From JABDAD01 sp964409695 (GTDB lineage: Bacteria > Pseudomonadota > Alphaproteobacteria > Rickettsiales > Rickettsiaceae): a stretch of 5,279 nucleotides of DNA. Under the pieces are notes generated by a model. That model was not told where the DNA came from. It did not search any database and saw only the letters and a list, made by a program, of their open reading frames with translations. Shown here piece by piece: positions 1 through 5,279 of this stretch. The translations under genes were made by a program, and so were the position numbers. Within the stretch, counting starts at the first letter, position 1. Each line of letters opens with the position of its first letter. The stretch spans positions 1 through 5,279 of the forward strand of contig CAYPDX010000068.1 in the NCBI GenBank assembly GCA_964409695.1. The letters are read 5' to 3'.

Positions 1-60
1 ACTAATCCTGAATATTTTATTATAAATCCACGCCATTTCATTACGGGACTAAACATCTAA
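1..60 (+). CDS. Possible 3' end of an unidentified upstream gene
   Basis: Reading from base 1 in the first frame gives 19 sense codons (TNPEYFIINPRHFITGLNI) and then a TAA stop at 58-60. The other two + frames are closed by early stops, so this frame could be the C-terminus of a gene that begins before the window. I do not recognise the peptide and cannot assign a function. The opposite strand is also open here: an ATG at 56-54 would read leftwards as MFSPVMKWRGF and onwards to the edge, without a clear Shine-Dalgarno sequence. A divergent gene start therefore cannot be excluded, and neither can chance openness over such a short stretch. If the + reading is right, the gene ends 125 bases before mdtA, far enough for mdtA to have its own promoter. 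Confidence 0.25.
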   Translation, partial: TNPEYFIINPRHFITGLNI

Positions 61-121
61 GAGTGGGAAGCACCAAATCAGCACAATAATCTATTATTTT
101 TACTCAGTATAACCTCTTCCC

Positions 122-150
122 TTATCAATTGCTTGCTTCAAATTTATAAA
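122..150 (+). promoter_or_regulatory. Candidate sigma-70-like promoter for mdtABC
   Basis: A -35-like TTATCA (122-127, four of six consensus bases) is followed after 17 bases by a -10-like TATAAA (145-150, five of six). Transcription would start near 157, leaving a leader of about 30 bases before the mdtA ATG. Spacing and position fit well, but in DNA this AT-rich such matches arise easily. A second -10-like TATAAC at 108-113 has no convincing -35 partner. I see no clear BaeR-type operator repeat. This is an inference from sequence match only. Confidence 0.35.
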
Positions 151-172
151 TCCTTCATATTGTCTCAGAACT

Positions 173-176
173 AAGG
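173..176 (+). promoter_or_regulatory. Ribosome binding site of mdtA
   Basis: AAGG lies nine bases upstream of the ATG at 186, a normal Shine-Dalgarno spacing. It supports 186 as the mdtA start. The site is short and of moderate strength, and may lie in the loop of a weak hairpin (163-170 paired with 191-198). Confidence 0.5.
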
Positions 177-185
177 TTATAAAAC

Positions 186-1352
186 ATGCATTTTGAGAGA
201 ATAAAAAGAAAAATAATTATATTTCTTAGGAATAAACATTATGCAAAAATACATTTTTTTGCAGCATTTCTAGCTATTGTACTTTTCTTTGCTTGGCATG
301 AGCTTGGTCATAAAGATATTGTGTCTAAAGACAAAGAAAAAACTGTTGTCATTCAGGCTGCGAAAATTTCTGATGTTGAAGTTTTTGTTGATGCGCTTGG
401 TACGGTAACTCCTGAATATTCTGTTACTGTTAAATCGCAAATTAGCGGACAATTGTTTAAAGTATTATTTAAAGAGGGGCAAAGGGTAAAAGCAGGAGAT
501 ATTCTTGCAGAAATAGATGCTCGTCCTTACCAAGCTTCTCTTACCCAATATGAAGGGCAATTGGCTCGAGATTTAGCATTACTAAAAAATGCAAAACTTG
601 ATCTTGAAAGATATCAAATTCTCTGGCAACAAAATTCAATTTCTAAGCAAATTCTTGATTCTCAAACTTCGTTAGTAAATCAATATGAAGGGACTGTAAA
701 ATTAGACCAGGGTCTTGTAGATAATGCAAGGGTTAACTTATCATATTGTACAATAACTGCACCTATAGACGGGCAGGTCGGGCTTCGACTCGTTGATGAA
801 GGAAATATTATTCAGACTTCAAATAATACTACAATAGCTGTAATAAATACTTTAAATCCTATCAATGTAATATTCTCAATACCAGAGAATGATCTACAAG
901 ATCTACAGAAGAATTTTCATAAAAATAATTATCTTCAAGCAAAAGCTTATAGTCATAATGAGAGTATCTTACTTTCTACTGGAAAAGTACTTGCTATTGA
1001 CAACCAAATTGATCCAACGACTGGGACAATAAAACTAAGGGCCGAATTTCAAAATAATGACAAAATATTATTTCCAAATCAATTTGTTAATATAAAAATA
1101 TTAAGTAAAATCTTAAGCAAAGTAGTGGTTGTACCAGTGTCAGCTATACAATATAGTCAACAAGGAGCATTTGTTTATAAAATTGAAGATAATAAGGCAA
1201 AAATAGTACATATAGAAACTGGTGTAGCTGCTGACAATAATATTGTAGTTAATTCCGGCCTGGGAGATGGTGATATTGTAGTCGTAGAAGGGTCTGATAA
1301 ATTAAGTGATGGGGTTTCTGTAAAAATTAGTAGCGCGCATGAGCATATCTAG
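186..1352 (+). CDS. mdtA: MdtA-type periplasmic adaptor subunit of RND efflux pump
   Basis: This 388-residue membrane-fusion (HlyD/AcrA family) protein links the MdtB/MdtC inner-membrane transporter to an outer-membrane channel. After a basic N-terminus (residues 1-21), a hydrophobic segment at about 22-37 should be an uncleaved membrane anchor. There is no lipobox cysteine; the only cysteine is C188. The first half of the lipoyl/barrel-sandwich domain spans about 76-111 (SGQLFKVLFKEGQRVKAGD, then LAEID), followed by an alpha-helical coiled-coil hairpin at about 113-186. The second lipoyl half follows at about 187-220 (TITAPIDGQVGL), then the beta-barrel at about 222-305 (IDNQIDPTTGTIKLRA, FPNQFVN) and a membrane-proximal domain to about 382. 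These motifs match remembered E. coli MdtA closely (TITAPIDG versus RITAPVDG; DNQIDATTGTIK). It is shorter than E. coli MdtA (415), mainly in the N-terminal linker and C-terminal tail. The start is supported by AAGG at 173-176. Its 3' end overlaps mdtB by 14 bases, so it heads the operon. Confidence 0.93.
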   Translation: MHFERIKRKIIIFLRNKHYAKIHFFAAFLAIVLFFAWHELGHKDIVSKDKEKTVVIQAAKISDVEVFVDALGTVTPEYSVTVKSQISGQLFKVLFKEGQRVKAGDILAEIDARPYQASLTQYEGQLARDLALLKNAKLDLERYQILWQQNSISKQILDSQTSLVNQYEGTVKLDQGLVDNARVNLSYCTITAPIDGQVGLRLVDEGNIIQTSNNTTIAVINTLNPINVIFSIPENDLQDLQKNFHKNNYLQAKAYSHNESILLSTGKVLAIDNQIDPTTGTIKLRAEFQNNDKILFPNQFVNIKILSKILSKVVVVPVSAIQYSQQGAFVYKIEDNKAKIVHIETGVAADNNIVVNSGLGDGDIVVVEGSDKLSDGVSVKISSAHEHI

Positions 1353-4300
1353 CCCATTTATAAGCAGACCTATTGCTACATCATTATTAATGATAGCCAT
1401 CCTCCTTAGCGGAATATTATCATATAAATTTCTTCCAATTTCATCTCTCCCACAGGTAGATTATCCAACTATTCAAGTTTCTAGTTTCTATCCTGGTGCA
1501 AGCCCAAATGTAATGGCTACTTCTGTTACTGCTCCACTTGAAAAACAATTTGGTCAAATACCTGCTCTAACTCAAATGAATTCTACAAGCTCTAGTGGTA
1601 TGTCTCTAATTACATTGCAGTTTGATTTTTATCTAAACTTAGATATAGCAGAGCAACAAGTACAAGCCGCTATAAATAGTGCTTCATGGCATTTGCCAGA
1701 CGGACTATCTAATCCACCAGTTTATAGCAAGGTAAATCCAGCAGATGCTCCCATAATCACACTAGCTTTCACATCTACAGTAGTAGCTTTACCTGTGATA
1801 GAAGATTTTGTTGAAACAAGACTTGCACAAAGATTATCACAAATTTCCGGAGTTGGTCTTGTAACCGTTAGTGGTGGGCAGAGACCTTCGGTTAGAATTC
1901 AAGTGAATTCGAAATTATTAGCTTCATTTGGACTCTCTACAAACGATATACGTACAGCTATTTCAAATTCTAATGTTAATGGTGCAAAGGGAAATTTTGA
2001 TGGTGCTACCGTCGAATATACAATTAATGCTAATGACCAGTTACTTACAAGAGATGATTACGCTAACCTTATTATTTCTTATAAAAACAATGCTCCTGTT
2101 AGGCTTTGTGATGTTGCAGAAATTATCGATGATGTTGAAAATGTTAAGCAAGCAGCATGGGTAAATAATACTCCTGCAATAATTCTCAATATTCAAAGGC
2201 AACCAGGTGCCAATGTCATAAAAGTGGCAGATAAGATAAAAGCTTTATTGCCAAAACTTTCATCTACATTGCCAGGAAATATAAAATTATCAGTTCTAAC
2301 AGACCGTACTACCACCATAAGAGCATCAATTTTAGATGTAGAATTTGAACTAGCTTTAGCTGTGATATTAGTCATTATTGTGATTTTCTGTTTTTTAAGA
2401 AGCGTATCAGCCACAATTATACCAGCAATAGCAGTTCCATTATCACTTATAGGAACGCTTGGTGTTATGTATATGCTAGGGTTTAGCTTGAATAATTTGA
2501 CTTTAATGGCATTTACTATCGCAACAGGGTTTGTTGTTGATGATGCAATTGTCATGATAGAAAATATTACTCGCTATATTGAAATGGGAGAAAAACCCTT
2601 AGATGCGGCCTATAAAGGAGCAAGCCAAATTGGTTTTACTATAATATCTCTTACAATTTCTTTGATAGCTGTGCTTATACCATTATTTTTTATGGATGAT
2701 GTAATTGGTAGACTATTTAGAGAATTCGCAATCACTCTTAGTATAACAATTTTTATATCAGCTTTTATTTCTTTAACTTTAACTCCAATGTTATGCGCAT
2801 ATATTTTAAAACATGGATCTACAAAAGGAAGTGGTAGAATTACAAATTGGCTGGAATATAAGCTAAATTGGCTTATTGATAAATATGGTAGATCTTTACA
2901 AATAATTCTTAGACACCAAACCATTACTTTAAATATAGCGATAGTAACACTAATTGTTACAGGACTATTGTTTTACGTAATACCAAAAGGTTTTTTTCCT
3001 ATACAAGATACTGGAGTGATCCAAGCCATATCAGAAATGAGACAAGATACATCATTTAGTAATATGGTAAAAAAACAAAAAGAATTAGCTAATTTTGTTT
3101 TAAGAGACCCAGCAGTTGAATCACTTTCTTCTTTTATTGGGATCGATGGAATTAATGTTACTTTGAATAGTGGTAGGATGCTCATTAATTTGAAGGACAA
3201 AGATAAGCGAGGAATTAGCGCAAACCAAATCATCAATAGAATCCAATCTAAATTGTCTTCTCAGTCCGATGGATACTTATATTTACAGCCAGTGCAAGAT
3301 ATTTCAATTGATGATACTGTAAGTAGAAGTAAATATCAGTTTTCTGTGAACTCTCATGATGGTAATGAAGTTTCTCATTATTCTTCTTTACTTATACAGA
3401 AACTAAAACAACATAGGCAAATAAAAAATGTCACATCGGATCAGCAGAATAATGGCTTGCAAACTTACGTCCAAATTAATCGAGATACTGCTTCAAGATT
3501 AGGAATTTCAATGCAAGATATAGTTGATAGCTTATATGATATTTTTGGTCAAAGACATGTTTCGACAAGTTTTACAGAGCGTAATCAATATCATGTTGTT
3601 TTAGAGGGGATGCCTTCTATGGTTCAGGGCAATAAGCCTTTGGAGAGTATATATATTAAATCATCCAATGGAACTATGGTTCCATTAAGTAGTTTTACAA
3701 CAATCTCTAGGCAACAATCACCTTTAATTATTACACGTCAAAATCAGTTTCCTGTTACTACTATCTCCTTCGATCTAGTAGGAGATACGTCATTAGGAGA
3801 GGCAATAAGTATAATAAATTACGAGAAAGATCAGCTGAAAATTCCATTTCACATACAAACAGGATTCCAAGGCACTGCTCTTGCATTTGTTAAATCTGCA
3901 AAAAACGAAGGCTGGTTAATACTCGCTACTATTATAGTTGTATATATTGTTCTTGGGATATTATACGAAAGCTATATTCACCCTATTACAATTCTATCAA
4001 CTTTACCATCAGCTAGTATGGGAGCTTTATTTATACTAATTTTATGTGGTAAAGATTTAAATGTAATATCAGTAATAGGCATAATTCTATTGATAGGTAT
4101 TGTAAAAAAGAATGCTATTATGATGATAGATTTTGCTTTGGATCAACAAAGAAATCAAGGTAAAGAACCTTTAGAAGCAATCTATCAAGCATGCATACTA
4201 CGCTTTCGGCCAATTCTCATGACAACTATGACAGCGCTTCTTGGTGCCGTGCCACTTGTTGTTGGTAATGGTATGGGGACTGAAATCAGATCTCCTCTTG

Positions 4301-4422
4301 GTATTACTATTATTGGCGGTCTTGTTGTAAGCCAAGTGCTTACACTTTATACAACTCCCGTAATATATTTAGCTTTTGATAGACTTTCAAAAAGATATAG
4401 AGAAGACAAAGGAGAGATATGA
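1339..4422 (+). CDS. mdtB: MdtB-type RND multidrug efflux transporter subunit
   Basis: This 1027-residue inner-membrane RND (HAE1/AcrB family) proton/drug antiporter subunit matches E. coli MdtB (1040 aa) along its whole length, as far as I can recall that sequence. TM1 is at about 12-30, followed by the first periplasmic porter/docking region (about 31-336). TM2-TM6 lie at about 337-488, TM7 at 529-548, the second periplasmic region at about 549-858 and TM8-TM12 at about 859-1013. The proton-relay residues are all present: D401 and D402 in TM4 (GFVVDDAIVMIEN), K924 in TM10 (GIVKKNAIMMIDF), and R955 and T962 at TM11 (RFRPILMTT). They correspond to AcrB D407, D408, K940, R971 and T978. MdtB-specific stretches such as PADAPIITLAFTST, QISGVGLVTVSGGQRP and ILYESYIHPITILSTLP separate it from AcrB and from MdtC. 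The ATG at 1339 is the only in-frame start after the in-frame stop at 1321-1323. It lies inside the mdtA 3' end and lacks a clear Shine-Dalgarno sequence, so it is probably translated by coupling. In E. coli, MdtB works with MdtC as a B2C trimer. Confidence 0.95.
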   Translation: MSISSPFISRPIATSLLMIAILLSGILSYKFLPISSLPQVDYPTIQVSSFYPGASPNVMATSVTAPLEKQFGQIPALTQMNSTSSSGMSLITLQFDFYLNLDIAEQQVQAAINSASWHLPDGLSNPPVYSKVNPADAPIITLAFTSTVVALPVIEDFVETRLAQRLSQISGVGLVTVSGGQRPSVRIQVNSKLLASFGLSTNDIRTAISNSNVNGAKGNFDGATVEYTINANDQLLTRDDYANLIISYKNNAPVRLCDVAEIIDDVENVKQAAWVNNTPAIILNIQRQPGANVIKVADKIKALLPKLSSTLPGNIKLSVLTDRTTTIRASILDVEFELALAVILVIIVIFCFLRSVSATIIPAIAVPLSLIGTLGVMYMLGFSLNNLTLMAFTIATGFVVDDAIVMIENITRYIEMGEKPLDAAYKGASQIGFTIISLTISLIAVLIPLFFMDDVIGRLFREFAITLSITIFISAFISLTLTPMLCAYILKHGSTKGSGRITNWLEYKLNWLIDKYGRSLQIILRHQTITLNIAIVTLIVTGLLFYVIPKGFFPIQDTGVIQAISEMRQDTSFSNMVKKQKELANFVLRDPAVESLSSFIGIDGINVTLNSGRMLINLKDKDKRGISANQIINRIQSKLSSQSDGYLYLQPVQDISIDDTVSRSKYQFSVNSHDGNEVSHYSSLLIQKLKQHRQIKNVTSDQQNNGLQTYVQINRDTASRLGISMQDIVDSLYDIFGQRHVSTSFTERNQYHVVLEGMPSMVQGNKPLESIYIKSSNGTMVPLSSFTTISRQQSPLIITRQNQFPVTTISFDLVGDTSLGEAISIINYEKDQLKIPFHIQTGFQGTALAFVKSAKNEGWLILATIIVVYIVLGILYESYIHPITILSTLPSASMGALFILILCGKDLNVISVIGIILLIGIVKKNAIMMIDFALDQQRNQGKEPLEAIYQACILRFRPILMTTMTALLGAVPLVVGNGMGTEIRSPLGITIIGGLVVSQVLTLYTTPVIYLAFDRLSKRYREDKGEI
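4409..4414 (+). promoter_or_regulatory. Strong ribosome binding site of mdtC
   Basis: AAGGAG, continuing as AG, sits inside the last codons of mdtB and ends four bases before the mdtC ATG at 4419. It is the best Shine-Dalgarno match in the window and fixes the mdtC start. The close spacing and the ATGA stop/start overlap together suggest both re-initiation by ribosomes leaving mdtB and independent initiation. Confidence 0.7.
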
Positions 4423-5279
4423 ATCCATCAGCTCTTTTCATAAACAGACCTATTGCAACAATATTACTATCAATTGGCATAGCACTAAGCGGTATCCTAG
4501 CTTTTTATCTATTGCCAGTATCTTCATTACCGCAAATTGAATTTCCAACTATCATAGTACAATCATCCTTACCTGGTGCCAGTCCAGAAATTATGGCTAC
4601 ATCTGTAGCAACGCCTATTGAAAAACAGCTAAGCAGAATAGCTGGAATTTCTGACATGACATCAAATAGTAGTTTAGGATCAACAAAAATTATTATTCAA
4701 TTTGATTTAGATAGGGATATTAATGGAGCAGCCAGAGACGTTCAGGCTGCAATTAATGCTTCAATTCCAAATTTACCATCAAATATTCCATCTTACCCAA
4801 CCTATAGAAAAGTTAATCCTTCCGATCCACCAATAATTATTATAGGGCTTACATCAAATGATTATACAATTGATAAAATATACGAATATGCATCTACAAT
4901 ATTACAGCAGAGAGTGATGCAAATAGAAGGTATAGGTCAGGTAATTATCGGTGGAAGTTCTCTTCCAGCTGTAAGAGTTGAGGTTAATCCAAAAAAACTA
5001 AATAAATACAATATTTCTTTATCTGATATCAGAAGCGCAATTAAAAACGCAAATACTCTCTCTGCGAAAGGGCAAATTTCAGATAATATTACAAGCTCTG
5101 AAATAGCTGTAAATGATGTGCTGTTTAAAGCAAAAGAATATGAGAATCTTATTATAACGCATCATAATGATTCTTACATACGTCTGAATGATGTAGCTAA
5201 AATTACTGATTCTGTACAAGATATTTATAATCTTGGTCTTTTAAACGGCAAGCAGGCGGTTGCACTGGTTATATATAAG
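4419..5279 (+). CDS. mdtC: MdtC-type RND multidrug efflux transporter subunit (5' part, cut by window end)
   Basis: The open frame runs from ATG 4419 to the last base without a stop, giving the first 287 residues of a protein expected to be about 1,020-1,030 long. The product is the second RND subunit of the MdtABC pump in the inner membrane. The N-terminus (LFINRPIATILLSIGIALSG) forms TM1 at about 12-30 and is followed by the first periplasmic porter region. Residues 92-115 (IIQFDLDRDINGAARDV, then QAAINAS), 128-138 (TYRKVNPSDPP), 179-188 (GSSLPAVRVE) and 257-268 (NDVAKITDSVQD) match the diagnostic MdtC stretches, such as DRDINGAARDVQAAINA in E. coli, and differ from MdtB. The proton-relay residues, most membrane helices and the second periplasmic domain lie beyond the window and cannot be judged. 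It overlaps mdtB by four bases (ATGA) and has a strong ribosome binding site. It is a paralogue of mdtB. No frameshift is seen in the visible part. Confidence 0.93.
   Translation, partial: MNPSALFINRPIATILLSIGIALSGILAFYLLPVSSLPQIEFPTIIVQSSLPGASPEIMATSVATPIEKQLSRIAGISDMTSNSSLGSTKIIIQFDLDRDINGAARDVQAAINASIPNLPSNIPSYPTYRKVNPSDPPIIIIGLTSNDYTIDKIYEYASTILQQRVMQIEGIGQVIIGGSSLPAVRVEVNPKKLNKYNISLSDIRSAIKNANTLSAKGQISDNITSSEIAVNDVLFKAKEYENLIITHHNDSYIRLNDVAKITDSVQDIYNLGLLNGKQAVALVIYK

Noticed and set aside
85..101. AT-only inverted repeat AATAAT/ATTATT followed by five T's, considered as a terminator for the upstream gene
   Set aside because: The repeat leaves only a two-base loop, or a four-pair A/T stem with a larger loop, and has no G-C pairs. 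That is too weak for an intrinsic terminator.
65..121. Inverted repeat GGGAAG (65-70) / CTTCCC (116-121) as a possible operator
   Set aside because: The arms are only six bases long, 45 bases apart, and do not extend on either side. This is within chance for the leader.
270..452. Minus-strand 60-codon open frame inside mdtA
   Set aside because: It lies wholly inside a well-supported gene, has a low-complexity Asn/Arg/Phe-rich translation and no recognisable motif. It is the shadow of mdtA.
1928..2164. Plus-strand 78-codon open frame inside mdtB
   Set aside because: It is out of frame with the conserved MdtB protein and has a repetitive Leu/Met/Ile-rich translation typical of a frame shadow.
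2193..3236. Three minus-strand open frames (2193-2555, 2610-2924, 2973-3236) opposite mdtB
   Set aside because: All lie antisense to conserved transmembrane and periplasmic MdtB sequence. Their hydrophobic translations follow from the AT-rich sense codons, and none shows a known motif.
254..4997. Seven-base homopolymer runs (T7 at 254-260 and 2991-2997; A7 at 3069-3075 and 4991-4997) as phase-variation or slippage sites
   Set aside because: Runs of seven are expected several times in 5 kb of DNA this AT-rich. All frames are intact, and the runs fall within conserved codons (for example Gly-Phe-Phe-Pro at 2988-2999).

Overview
The window reads as an AT-rich (roughly one third GC, judged by eye) stretch of a Gram-negative bacterial chromosome. 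It carries the start of one operon, mdtA-mdtB-mdtC, which encodes a tripartite RND-type drug efflux pump. The Gram-negative assignment rests on the pump architecture: an inner-membrane RND transporter plus a periplasmic adaptor, which only makes sense in a cell with an outer membrane. Strong A/T codon bias and Lys/Asn/Ile-rich proteins suggest a low-GC proteobacterium, possibly host-associated (Legionellales- or Rickettsiales-like). The sequence alone does not settle the lineage.

Layout: bases 1-60 may hold the last codons of an unidentified upstream gene. Bases 61-185 are a non-coding leader with a plausible sigma-70-like promoter (122-150) and a ribosome binding site (173-176). Then come mdtA (186-1352), mdtB (1339-4422) and the first 287 codons of mdtC (4419 to the window end, cut off by the edge). 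All genes lie on the + strand. The 14-base mdtA/mdtB overlap and the 4-base ATGA mdtB/mdtC overlap show that this is one co-transcribed and probably translationally coupled unit.

How the genes work together: MdtB and MdtC are the two different RND subunits that in Escherichia coli assemble as a B2C heterotrimer in the inner membrane and use the proton gradient to export drugs and bile-salt-like detergents. MdtA is the periplasmic adaptor that joins this trimer to an outer-membrane channel of the TolC type. No outer-membrane channel gene and no two-component regulator (BaeSR in E. coli) is in the window; they could lie downstream or elsewhere. The intact reading frames and complete proton-relay residues in MdtB point to a working pump.

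I see no sign of a novel system, mobile element, CRISPR array or RNA gene. The findings are modest and concern translation arrangement, leader structure and paralogy.
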